This document shows positions 35,701 through 42,300 of a stretch of DNA of 64,000 nucleotides, one piece after another. The first letter of the stretch is position 1. The number at the start of each line of letters is the position of its first letter. The position numbers were made by a program, and so were the translations under genes. The notes under the pieces are model-generated. The model did not search any database. It had not been told where the DNA came from and worked only from the letters and a program-made list of their open reading frames with translations. The DNA lies in assembly GCF_001949145.1 (NCBI RefSeq), contig NW_019091521.1:884710-948709 (forward strand). The letters run 5' to 3'. Source of the DNA: Acanthaster planci. Taxonomy: Eukaryota > Echinodermata > Asteroidea > Valvatida > Acanthasteridae.

Positions 35701-37493
35701 CATTGGAAAATAAAATTGACTGGATCGAAATTTCTCCCCAAAAGCCTTTCGCTGAATTTACTTACATCTTGTTATTATTCGAGAAATTCAGTGAACTGTC
35801 AAGTTGATTTTGACTCCCCTATCTGCCATCAGCGAGTTTGGGGAAGGGGATTTACCACTGAACGAACGTTGCATTGTTCACTGTGTATTGGGAAAATCGT
35901 TTCCCCCAATCTCTATATAGGCCTACTAGTTCTCTTTTGGTGTTTTGTTTTTTGTTCTTTTATTCATTTTTTTGCTGTTGATGCCTTTTTACCCGCTTTG
36001 CAGGGCGCCGTTTTGATGAAGACGGTATCATGAATCAGTGGTTTTCGAATTCTTCGGCCCAGGCTTACGAGGAAAGGAAACAGTGCTTCATAGCTCAGTA
36101 CTCAAGTTATTACGTCCCCGAAGTCGAACTTTACGTAAGTATAAACAAGCATCAAAGTTGAAACCAGTGCCTGGCTTATATATCGTTTATCAATTAATAA
36201 TGCTTTATACTATTTGTGGTTAATGTTTTCTTAATCATCCGTTAAATGCAGTTCACTTCATGTCCCGTTTTATTTTTCATATTATGAGGGAATCCTTTCT
36301 GTGCTCTTGAAGATTACGTAAATTGCATGCGTAGCGTCTGAAAACGTACTTACATCAAAATTGCTTTAAACACCATCGGGTTCGGTGTTCTTGTCTCTCT
36401 TTGAGCATTGCTTTGTCTAAAACTTCGAAGCTTCTCTGTAAAATCAATAATTGTGTTCACATTATATTCCTCGAATTTGGGTAACGGCAACACAGCATTT
36501 TCCTTTGAAAGCCTGTAAGAGTGTGCTTATTAGTAATTTTGTTCTCTGTTCTCAGCTTAATGGAAAGCAAGCACAAGGGGAGGTACTGGCTGACAATGGA
36601 GGCATCAAAGAAGCCTATCTCGTGAGTGTGCCGATCAGATGATAATTGTCGTAGCGCGACAGATTTGAAATGAAAACAAATCTCTTAGTAACTGTGTTCT
36701 GAAAACAGATCTGACGTTAATGTTATGCGACATGGGAAGGACACATGGAAGTACATTGCATGACGAGATTTGGTCAGGGTCGAGATCTGCAGTTAAATAC
36801 GAGATAGGAAAAGGACAATAGCAATAGAAATGAAAGAGCATTTTGAGCCACAAAACCCCTCAGGCAGTTTTGTTTTATGCTCCAAGAACTAGTGTACGCT
36901 GCAAATCAATTATCTCACAATCTTCTGGTGCTGTTTTTGTTTTATTAGGGTTACAAGCGGTGGGTTAAGCGAGTGGGGGATCCAGGGGACACGCTGCCCG
37001 GAATCAACCTGAATCATGACCAGCTTTTCTTCTTGAACTTTGCACAGGTAGGCCTGGTGACAAGCTGCAGGTTAGTCACATCAAGATGAGTGTTGGTGAA
37101 GTGTCACCCACGAGAAAGTCCAATACTAAAAGAGCAAGGTGCCCTCTGAACCCATTGAATTATTACAGAGAAAATGACATCATATCGGTACTTACTGTGA
37201 CCATTCTATTTACCTCCAAATAGATGTGGTGCAGCCTCCATCGAAAAGAGAGCCTGGAAGTTATAGTAAAAGCCAAAGTGCACGTCCCTGAAAGATTTAG
37301 GTAAGCTTTCTTTCATTTTATGCCAGATTTCCCCCTACAATTTAAGTGTATTCGAATGACGTAAGCGCTTCGTCTCTTTTTTTTTCCTTTCAGGGTCCTT
37401 GGCACTCTATCCAACTCAGAACACTTCGCGGAAGCTTATCAATGCAAGAAAGGCAGCGCCATGGTACGGGATGAGCCTTGTAAACTGTGGTGA
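5543..37493 (+). CDS. Neprilysin-like M13 zinc endopeptidase, 21 exons, 776 aa
   Basis: Complete gene for a type II membrane metalloendopeptidase, expected to cleave small peptides at the cell surface on the N-side of hydrophobic residues (family knowledge). Joined exons give 776 residues, in the usual 750-780 range. Order: cytoplasmic tail 1-54, membrane anchor about 55-76, Cys-containing stalk, M13 N-terminal domain (about 110-530), substrate-binding INAYY (568-572), zinc site HELMH (His610, Glu611, His614), third ligand Glu672 and Asp676 in EVLAD, His738 and Arg744 near the C-terminus, and the terminal CKLW. All ten family cysteines are present (two in exon 2, two in exon 3, then one each in exons 4, 10, 17, 20 and two in exon 21). 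The start is the first ATG after an in-frame TGA at 5441. Oddities: Lys146 and Lys774 where neprilysin has Arg102 and Arg747, and EVLAD instead of ENIAD. The closest named paralogue (MME, MMEL1 or ECE) cannot be decided by eye. Confidence 0.97.
7218..7580. mobile_element. Palindromic MITE family A, copy 1
   Basis: Two inverted arms of about 130-140 bp flank a centre of about 100 bp. Outer ends resemble AATRAGCCTTTTGCGAATT. The inner arms carry GTTGCTATACCTCGTG and GGGGCAAGCTTTTGC on the left and their reverse complements on the right (gcaaaagcttgcccc, aaggtatagcaac). Further copies lie at 39737-40100, 47636-48007 and 52675-53000. No open frame of note, so non-autonomous. No clear target-site duplication. 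Confidence 0.85.
10911..11395. mobile_element. 485-bp full-length palindromic element with TTAA ends
   Basis: The left half (from TTAAAGAGCACCTCTAAGGA) and the reverse complement of the right half (ending TAGAGGTGCTCTTTAA) align over almost their whole length, meeting near 11153 at ccaaacaatg/cattgtttgg. The halves differ by scattered substitutions and a few indels. TTAA at both ends is compatible with a piggyBac-type target duplication, but it could equally be part of the terminal repeat. Non-coding; lies in intron 1, so the transcript could fold into a long hairpin. Confidence 0.85.
12004..12187 (+). repeat. Dispersed repeat family R1, copy 1
   Basis: Shares an ordered set of blocks with 27216-27388 and 29601-29778: a 'gcaccccctc' start, 'ggggtgctcat', 'ggcgatgcg', 'gaaccagcgaagtg' and 'ttgcgccctctcttggtcca' near the end. 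All three copies lie on the + strand within this gene. No inverted ends or coding potential seen, so SINE-like or a fragment of a longer element; class unknown. Confidence 0.75.
14087..14470. other. GC-rich island in intron 1, uncertain nature
   Basis: Begins near CAGTGGTTCTC, which resembles the terminal repeat of some hAT transposons. It contains a 138-codon open frame at 14127-14543 (+), rich in Ser, Pro and Arg (e.g. [20 protein letters not shown]), and a 67-codon frame on the other strand. No family is recognised and no matching right terminus was found. It may be a decayed element or an exon of an unannotated transcript. Confidence 0.2.
19920..19933. repeat. Short CA microsatellite
   Basis: CACACACACACACC run directly after a C-run, in intron 1. 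A similar CA run occurs at 20709-20723. Confidence 0.8.
20069..20248. mobile_element. Hairpin element of about 180 bp in intron 1
   Basis: The left arm (ATAGATCTGCTTA...CAAAATTTGCTTA...CCTTGC...GGTTACCA) is matched by the reverse complement of the right arm (ATAGAGCTGCTTA...CAAAATTTGCTTA...CCTTGC...GGTTACCA). The loop is short, around 20140-20170. Non-coding and MITE-like; only one copy seen here. Confidence 0.75.
25278..25370 (+). CDS. Peptidase exon 2: cysteine stalk
   Basis: Residues 78-108. After a Ser/Gly-rich stretch it gives [11 protein letters not shown], the family C-x-T-x-x-C-V motif just outside the membrane. Acceptor TTACCAG, donor CACAG|GTGAGT, phase 1 on both sides; 31 codons. 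Confidence 0.93.
25632..25793 (+). CDS. Peptidase exon 3: start of the M13 N-terminal domain
   Basis: Residues 109-162. Contains [14 protein letters not shown], the hallmark D-P-C-x-D-F-Y-x-x-A-C-G-x-W of M13 proteases. Lys146 aligns by eye with neprilysin Arg102 (AKYTVF versus SRYGNF). Phase 1 at both ends; donor GCG|GTAAGA. Confidence 0.97.
25794..26909 (+). other. Intron 3, containing an inverted-repeat element
   Basis: GTAAGA...GGCAG. The short open frames inside it are not part of the peptidase. One short inverted-repeat element at 26088-26272 is listed separately. Confidence 0.85.
26088..26272. mobile_element. Short inverted-repeat element in intron 3
   Basis: Left end GCCTCTACTCAAGGCG...GCTACCTGGA and right end tCCAGGTAGC...GTCTTGAGTAAAGGC are reverse complements over about 30 bp. 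The interior is GC-rich and non-coding. MITE-like; no second copy seen in the window. Confidence 0.7.
26910..26990 (+). CDS. Peptidase exon 4
   Basis: Residues 163-189. Encodes [10 protein letters not shown], the conserved K-A-K-x-(F/L)-Y-x-S-C segment of M13, with one of the ten structural cysteines. SANDSEA gives a possible N-glycosylation site (N-D-S). Phase 1 at both ends; donor GTAG|GTATGT. Confidence 0.94.
26991..27615 (+). other. Intron 4, containing repeat R1 copy 2
   Basis: GTATGT...CCACAG. Much of its length is the R1 dispersed repeat; nothing else recognised. Confidence 0.85.
27216..27388 (+). repeat. Dispersed repeat family R1, copy 2
   Basis: Same ordered blocks and strand as copies at 12004-12187 and 29601-29778, including gaaccagcgaagtg and ttgcgccctctcttagtcca. 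Confidence 0.75.
27616..27824 (+). CDS. Peptidase exon 5
   Basis: Residues 190-259. Carries the family pattern of a small helix, then GGWPV, and a later D-x-x-x-(I/N)-x-x-x-Y-I-I stretch. It starts in phase 1 (G|AG gives Glu190) and ends on a complete codon before GTAAGG. Confidence 0.95.
28395..28570 (+). repeat. Dispersed repeat family R2, copy 1
   Basis: Aligns with the reverse complement of 43945-44125: 'gagagagttgcga', 'gttggaaccaaaatgg', 'cgtcag', 'gctgt(a/t)ctg' and 'agccatttcgg' follow in the same order. The ccaaaatgg and ccatttcgg blocks are themselves inverted, so it may be a small foldback element. Confidence 0.6.
28657..28784 (+). repeat. Tandem duplication, two units of about 62 bp
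   Basis: Both units contain 'aagaagccc', 'agcctcact', 'gcagaaaggtcataata' and 'gttactt' in order. The units differ by a few substitutions and small indels. Confidence 0.8.
29024..29086 (+). CDS. Peptidase exon 6
   Basis: Residues 260-280 (21 codons, phase 0 on both sides). Encodes [15 protein letters not shown], matching the family stretch ending in a conserved aromatic-Tyr-Leu. Confidence 0.94.
29278..29400 (+). CDS. Peptidase exon 7
   Basis: Residues 281-321, 41 codons, phase 0. The stretch from [14 protein letters not shown] to [11 protein letters not shown] fits the M13 helices ending in F-E-x-x-L-A. Donor AAC|GTGAAT is weaker than the others. Confidence 0.94.
29601..29778 (+). repeat. 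Dispersed repeat family R1, copy 3
   Basis: Same blocks and orientation as 12004-12187 and 27216-27388 (e.g. ttgcgccctctcttggtcca near its end). About 2.2 kb from copy 2, in a different intron of the same gene. Confidence 0.75.
30578..30748. mobile_element. Hairpin element of about 170 bp in intron 7
   Basis: Left end AATACGGGCGATTCACAATA and the reverse complement of the right end (AATACGAGCGATTCACAACA) match with few differences. The similarity continues inward through GTGCGCCTCCA and GAGTTTGCAACG. Non-coding, MITE-like. Confidence 0.8.
30926..31012 (+). CDS. Peptidase exon 8
   Basis: Residues 322-350, 29 codons, phase 0. Encodes [16 protein letters not shown] then LQQEMPQ, equivalent to the family R-D-x-x-x-x-Y-x-x-x-(T/S) segment before I-D-W. 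Confidence 0.94.
31013..31670 (+). other. Intron 8, nothing recognised
   Basis: GTTCGT...GTGCAG, phase 0. No repeat or extra exon identified. Confidence 0.8.
31671..31795 (+). CDS. Peptidase exon 9
   Basis: Residues 351-391 and two bases of 392. Starts IDWLRYF, the conserved I-D-W of M13. [15 protein letters not shown] replaces the usual D-E-x-V-x-V-x-x-P-x-Y, so the normally conserved Pro is His. INATS is a possible glycosylation site. Donor AGAG|GTAAGG. Confidence 0.95.
31796..33143 (+). other. Intron 9, nothing recognised
   Basis: GTAAGG...TGCAG, phase 2. It was searched for a missing 'Y-A-P-x-Y-L' exon; none is needed because exons 9 and 10 join in phase and cover that part of the fold. 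A G-run lies near 32690. Confidence 0.8.
33144..33366 (+). CDS. Peptidase exon 10
   Basis: Residues 392-466, the largest ectodomain exon. It begins [12 protein letters not shown] (family L-x-N-Y-(L/M)-x-W-R) and contains RWKTC, the W-x-x-C with a structural cysteine, then [11 protein letters not shown]. Ends on a complete codon before GTGAGT. Confidence 0.97.
33519..33617 (+). CDS. Peptidase exon 11
   Basis: Residues 467-499, phase 0. Gives [16 protein letters not shown] then [13 protein letters not shown], the conserved W-M-D-x-x-T-(K/R)-x-x-A segment. Confidence 0.97.
33618..34229 (+). other. Intron 11, nothing recognised
   Basis: GTGCTT...TTGCACAG, phase 0. No repeat or extra exon identified. 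Confidence 0.8.
34230..34307 (+). CDS. Peptidase exon 12
   Basis: Residues 500-525, phase 0. Encodes EMIGYDDIL (family I-G-Y-P-(D/E), with Asp for Pro) and the VNDVY that leads into the next helix. Confidence 0.94.
34441..34544 (+). CDS. Peptidase exon 13
   Basis: Residues 526-559 and two bases of 560. Contains NRFFENI, the conserved (Y/F)-F-x-N motif before the substrate-binding segment. Donor CT|GTAAGT, phase 2. Confidence 0.93.
34811..34869 (+). CDS. Peptidase exon 14: substrate-binding INAYY
   Basis: Residues 560-579. [12 protein letters not shown] corresponds to the family W-x-x-x-P-x-x-V-N-A-Y-Y; Asn569 and Ala570 match the neprilysin Asn-Ala that binds the substrate backbone. The usual Pro is replaced by Leu. 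Starts in phase 2, ends in phase 1. Confidence 0.95.
34870..35112 (+). other. Intron 14
   Basis: GTAAGT...CTCTAG, phase 1. Nothing else recognised. Confidence 0.85.
35113..35164 (+). CDS. Peptidase exon 15
   Basis: Residues 580-596. [12 protein letters not shown] is the near-invariant F-P-A-G-x-x-Q-P-P-F-(F/Y) of M13, just before the zinc site. At 52 nt it is the smallest exon of the gene. Phase 1 in, phase 2 out. Confidence 0.97.
35165..35545 (+). other. Intron 15, nothing recognised
   Basis: GTAAGT...TTCCAG, phase 2, with a C-run just before the acceptor region (about 35514-35525). Confidence 0.85.
35546..35613 (+). CDS. Peptidase exon 16: zinc site HELMH
   Basis: Residues 597-619 (one base of 620 follows). 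[20 protein letters not shown] contains the gluzincin motif: zinc ligands His610 and His614 and the general base Glu611. Aspartates 617-618 are the conserved F-D-D. Donor AAAG|GTCAGA. Confidence 0.98.
35614..36003 (+). other. Intron 16, nothing recognised
   Basis: GTCAGA...TTTGCAG, phase 1. Confidence 0.85.
36004..36134 (+). CDS. Peptidase exon 17
   Basis: Residues 620-663. GRRFDEDG follows the zinc helix as in other family members (G-R-x-x-D-x-D-G). Includes the conserved cysteine in [10 protein letters not shown] and a possible glycosylation site (NSS). Phase 1 in, phase 0 out. Confidence 0.97.
36135..36555 (+). other. Intron 17, nothing recognised
   Basis: GTAAGT...TTCTCAG, phase 0. Confidence 0.85.
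36556..36621 (+). CDS. Peptidase exon 18: third zinc ligand
   Basis: Residues 664-685. [16 protein letters not shown] corresponds to the family G-E-N-I-A-D-N-G-G: Glu672 is the third zinc ligand and Asp676 the helper aspartate. Asn-Ile of the motif is Val-Leu here, an unusual change at a near-invariant site. Confidence 0.97.
36622..36948 (+). other. Intron 18, nothing recognised
   Basis: GTGAGT...TTATTAG, phase 0. Confidence 0.85.
36949..37047 (+). CDS. Peptidase exon 19
   Basis: Residues 686-718, phase 0. Ends [13 protein letters not shown], the conserved Q-L-F-F-x-x-(F/Y)-A-Q of the C-terminal half. Confidence 0.97.
37224..37300 (+). CDS. Peptidase exon 20
   Basis: Residues 719-743 and two bases of 744. 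Starts MWC (family (V/M)-W-C) and ends VHVPERFR, where His738 and Arg744 match catalytic-site His711 and Arg717 of neprilysin. Donor TTAG|GTAAGC, phase 2. Confidence 0.96.
37394..37493 (+). CDS. Peptidase exon 21: C-terminus
   Basis: Residues 744-776 and the TGA stop. [17 protein letters not shown] matches the family R-V-x-G-x-x-x-N-x-x-x-F-x-x-x-(F/Y)-x-C, and the chain ends CKLW (family C-x-V-W). Lys774 sits where neprilysin has Arg747. Confidence 0.97.
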
Positions 37494-37872
37494 GCATTCC
37501 CACTGGAAAACCAACGGCTCCAAAGTCCCTCTCTCGCCATCTATCAAAACCCGGCGATGCATAGTGACACAACCGCAACCCGCTAAAAAGGCTGCGGTTG
37601 CATGTTTTGCCACTTGTATGCTGTTGACATGTTCAGAGAAAAAAGAATGACATTTGAAATTATGACCTATCCCCCTGGGTCACTATTATGCCCATTTTCT
37701 GGGTGGCTAATCTCGCGTGTATCACATATTATTCGTTTGGTATGTACAAACTTTTCAGGAGGGATATATTTGGAGATATCAATTATGACACACGATGGCG
37801 CAGTTTTGCTGTTGCCCAATTTGTCTTGACCGAAACTCAAAAGACCTCTAATTTCAAAGTCTCACGCCGAAT

Positions 37873-38057
37873 AGTGCCCCCACAGATTCCTGGTGCCCCC
37901 CATTGTGCCCCCACTAAAAAAAAAAAGATGAATGGATATTGAACAAAGCTAACAAAAAGTTTGCCCCCAATATACCATGCCACTGGAATCTAGTGCCCCC
38001 GTAAGATGCTGGTGCTCCCCTTGTGTCCCCACTAGTAAAATCCTAGCTACGCCACTG
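37873..38057 (-). repeat. GC-rich mobile-element remnant, copy 2 (left end kept)
   Basis: Reverse complement aligns with 1155-1352. Read on the minus strand it starts CAGTGGCGTAGCTAGG, giving the terminus missing from copy 1, and lacks the opposite terminus. Internal blocks of 'gggggcac' alternate with AT-rich stretches. Confidence 0.65.
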
Positions 38058-39578
38058 GCACTAACTAATAATAAGAATTATCTCCAGTTAATTATGGTAA
38101 ATATTTTTTTCTAGATATATAGATCTTTTGATTCGCAAAGATGGCCTCCTTAACTACCTTTCGCAATAGGAAAAAAAGGAAACGTAGCAAAAGAAGGGTC
38201 AATATTATAGCATATTTTATTGTTGGTGTACATGTGTGTTGAATATTTAACGAAGTATCAATTGCTTTTTGCAGAGATGTGTAAGTGTTTTGTAGATTGT
38301 GCTAGATATTTCTTACTATTTGATGTTTACAACTGTTTGCATTACAGTATTAGAGACTTAATTAGAAAAAATAGTTTTGAATTGCAGAGTGGGGTTGCAA
38401 CTGTCGTTTTGTAAAGACAGCCACGGCACCACCACTGACCCCCCCTAAAAAGAAAAAAAAACCGATTCTTTTCTTTTTCGTTGTCGTTGGAAGACATGAT
38501 AACCTCATTACCTTTCTGGTGAACCGCCTGCTCAAAGTGGTCCTTTGCCAGGGGCTTGATTTCATGATCCTTAAGAAAAACATGTTATTAAAAGACGTTA
38601 TTAATGCAATAACCAGCAGTGAATTTAAGGTGGAATATGCTCGGCAAAGTTGTTGTACTGACTGCTTTTTCTTTTAACGTTCTAGAAGAAAATACTCAAT
38701 TTGACTCATCGCCTCCGAACAACAAGATCTGAGAAATACGGAACTAATTTATTGTGGAAACGATCAAAATGTTGTTGTGAACCGTCGGTGGTCTCAAGAT
38801 TTACTATCCTACCCTTAGCAATCGCTCATGTTTACAATGGGCTCGTTGCCCCTTTGGCTTGCCTTAGACAATCGCCTGTCCCTGCACACGCGTCTCATAA
38901 GGTCCTCATGATTTTTTAGCAAGCTGCGCACCGCCCTCAAGAGTTCTTGGAAGGGGCTAGGCTACAACTTTTCAAAAGACTACTTTATATTGGAACAATT
39001 TATGATTAATCTTAAATGAAAAGATGTGAACATACACATTGAGCCGAAAAGTGTTTTAATTTTTGAACAATATTTTGATGTAATTAGAATAGGTGTGGCG
39101 AGTGTCAAACAGCAAATGATCGAATTCTCAGAACTGGTATACCTTGAAGTTTAATCTCCACTCTATATTTAGCATGGTGTAAACAAGAGTCTTATCGCGA
39201 AATGTATTGCCACTTATATTTTACGTTAATCAGCCGAGTGATCAAATTCATTTGGAGTGTACATTAGCCTCGACGCGCGCTGTATTTGGAATTTGCTAAT
39301 TCGATGAATGTTTGGTGTTTGTTAATCAACTCTTGTGTTCTGTAATTACTGACCCCTGTTGAGTTTCCACAAAGGAATTTTTTTTTGAAAATAGAAACAA
39401 CGTGTCTTCAGCTTGACAGCCATAGTTAGTTTTATACTTTTCTCTTTTATGTCCAAGTTAATTGAAATTATTGGACACAACTTTGACATTGAAACATTTT
39501 TGTAGCTATAATATACAGCGTGATTATGCATGGAAAATATACAAAGTAGAAACCTTGTGGCACAGATTTGTGAATGAA

Positions 39579-39584
39579 AATAAA
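39579..39584 (+). terminator. Possible polyadenylation signal
   Basis: AATAAA followed within about 20 nt by a T/G-rich stretch (tgtttacttg). First canonical signal found downstream of the peptidase stop. Confidence 0.3.
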
Positions 39585-39736
39585 CAGTCCTGTTTACTTG
39601 GAACAAATTTTGCCGTTAACCCCAAATTGAATCTTTCTTAAGGTAAGTCCATCTGGGTACCGGGTCTACGACAGGCGTTGAAAATGTATACATGTTCCGC
39701 ATAACACCGATGCTAAAACGGATCAACTCATTGTAA

Positions 39737-40100
39737 CCAATATGCCTTTTGCGAGTTAAATTGAATAAACTCTGGAACACTGAGTTCTTTAAATTTATGT
39801 GATCATAATAATTTGAAAATTACATTTTATTAAAGACACCGTTGCTTTACCTTTTGATTCAGGGCAAGCTTTAGTTTTATACATAAGAGACGCCTCGCAC
39901 CAATACACTGTTTTCAATGAATAAGAAGAGCACGGGGGAGCCAGTCCATACCAGAGATGGTGGTCGCTATGCAACAGCTTGCCCCGATTCACGAGGTATA
40001 GCAAACACTGTCTTTGGTCTAGGGGATTCAAGTTGTAATGTTTATGTGCAATCAGATAACCCAGATTTTATTCAAATTTTACCCACAAAAGGCTTATTGG
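39737..40100. mobile_element. Palindromic MITE family A, copy 2
   Basis: Ends CCAATATGCCTTTTGCGAGT and CACAAAAGGCTTATTGG are inverted; inner arms contain 'agggcaagctttag' on the left and 'caacagcttgccccgattca' on the right. Same arrangement and length as the copy at 7218-7580. Confidence 0.85.
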
Positions 40101-42139
40101 CGAAAGGTTGGCCGTACCTTCACAGCAGCGTTAGCAATTTTCTTGAAAAGATATTTCCGCAAAGTTTGTTATTGGAGAGCTGGCGGTATACGGACCATGT
40201 TATGTCAGAGTAAGTATAGATTTCCCAAGCTGCTTCGATAAAAGTCAAGGTTATGGAATTTGTGCAGATGCACTTGATTAAAAAGAGAGATATAAAAGAC
40301 AGCATATTACCCTCTTGCAATCTTTACATCGAGCTGGGAGGCCTGGTCGTTTCCTGCTGCTCAACCTGAGACGCAGGTGGCAGCGTGCCGGTGCTCACCG
40401 AGGTGGATGCATATTGTGTGCAAGGAGATGACACCTCATTGCTGTTGAAGCGAGACCCCGCTGCAAGGAGACGCAGTCAACAAATCAGGGTAAAAAGATC
40501 AGCCGATCTCGATCAGACTTAAACGGTGATTTTTGTCTTCTTTTAAATTAAAGGACTTGCCTTTCAATCGAGTACCCTGTTTCAGATGAAGAGGAGCCCA
40601 CGTCTACCTAAATTGACACCAGTATTGGAATTAGAAATTCGTAGCCTCGGGAGACTAAAGGTGTGCATCTAAAGCATTATATGGAATTCGTCTTGCATAT
40701 TTTAGCACACATGAAATGTATTACACCTTACATCTCTCACTCTAGCGCTAGCTACCTGCGAGTGTTGGTGATAAACTGCAAATTTGTTCGCAAGGGTTTG
40801 TCATAAAGTTGGACTTTTATGGGGAAACAGGGTGCACTTTGAAGTACCAAGGAGGTGGGGCGGTCAGTTACTAGTCTCAGATGGTCCTCAAGGGTGAGGA
40901 CAGCTGCCCCTTGACAAAAACTTGGTCCAAGGTCTTTTGAATTTGACGGATAATATCCCACACGCACACACCCGCACGTGCACATACCTGTTTTACATGC
41001 AAAGTGTGGACATTTCTTTGTTCTCCTGTGGTTAATGGAAACTTGAGGAAAATGCTCTTTTTTCTTCATTTAGGATAACTCCTTCGAGCTGGATTTTAGA
41101 TGATGATTTCCTGGACTGTTCCTCTTCAGTTTGCCACGAATAACCTTGAATCCAGAATGCCTCTGAAACTGTTTTTCATGGAGGGTAAAACATTGTGTGG
41201 ACGTGTGCGATTCCGCACAACGCCATCCCACCCTACATTATGTAGACATATTTTGTTCAGAGGTGCACAATATGTATGCCACGCCTGCACAAACCCAAAC
41301 CCAAGTGTGTATTTGCCAGCAACAGGGCAGGCCATATTGTTCCTCTTTTGTTTACACGGAGACCCTCTGTGAATCGGGACCTTATTTTTCTCTATTGTTC
41401 TGGGTTCCCAATTGCATGCAAAGCAAATTCACACACCCACCCAGACCTTTTGCAAGAAATTGTATTCTTTGAAATGAGGGGTAAATCTTTTTAAATAAAT
41501 TAACCTTAGTTTTCCATTCTGATTGGTCAAATAATTTGGTCATTTATTAGGAATGTGGTGATGTAATTTTTCAACATTTAGGATAAGAATTGCATGCAGT
41601 GTCGGAGTTTCGATGGTGGATTTTTTTCGATTTTTAAATTCTGAGATATATTTTGTTGAAAGGGCTTAAATGGAACCACCGGAGCAGAGATTTTGTTCCA
41701 TGTTGAAACCAGTATATTATGCTTTAATTCTGTGAAGTATTTAGCAAATCCATAGTCTCTGTTAACTATTTTGCATCGAACAGGACCGTTGTCCTGTGAC
41801 AAGCTGTGCACTAAACAGGTGTTTACAAATAAAGAAACTTCTGATCTCTTGTTCTTGGCAAAAATCTCATTTTTCATCGTCAACATCCATCTGAGGGTCT
41901 GTTTTATTCATGGTGCTCGGGCCAGAACGGCCCACTCAAGTTCGTTTCACTGAGACTCAAATCAGCACTACTAAAAATGTTTTGTGACGAGCCAAAGACG
42001 TGACTGTTTCAGCGTTGATGGTCATATCAACAATGTTAATATCTGTAATGCATTATCATTATCTCTTTACACTGGGCTCACAAAATCTGCACATTCCTGA
42101 GACCATCACAGGGGTAAACGGCTACACAAAACAGCCATA
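40101..42139. other. Gene-poor DNA, nothing supported
   Basis: Several open frames of 90-105 codons overlap on both strands (e.g. 40752-41069, 41100-41472, 41578-41886), but none shows a family motif or convincing exon borders. Confidence 0.45.
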
Positions 42140-42300
42140 TTTGGCCGCACCTATACCCGTTTACTCCTGGGTGGGAAGAGACACGCAGGGGTCAGAGCTG
42201 TTTAAAGAGCTCTATAGCTCTGGTCGGGGTGGAGCGAAGCAGTGTATCGTTCTTGACCAGAGAAGCATTCGATTATCGAAGTCCTCGAACAAAATGGTTC
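42140..42300. repeat. Possible fragment of a widespread marine-invertebrate repeat
   Basis: The stretch 'cccgtttactcctgggtggg' followed by 'agagacacg' resembles a repeat end that I recall as common in marine invertebrate genomes. This is recall rather than an alignment within the window. Confidence 0.25.

Larger units (their letters stand above)
37494..39584 (+). other. Probable 3' UTR region of the peptidase gene
   Basis: No ectodomain exon is missing, so this is downstream of the stop. Apart from a mobile-element remnant (37873-38057) nothing is recognised. The first canonical AATAAA after the stop that I found is at 39579, which would give a 3' UTR of about 2.1 kb; a variant ATTAAA lies near 38586. 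Confidence 0.35.
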
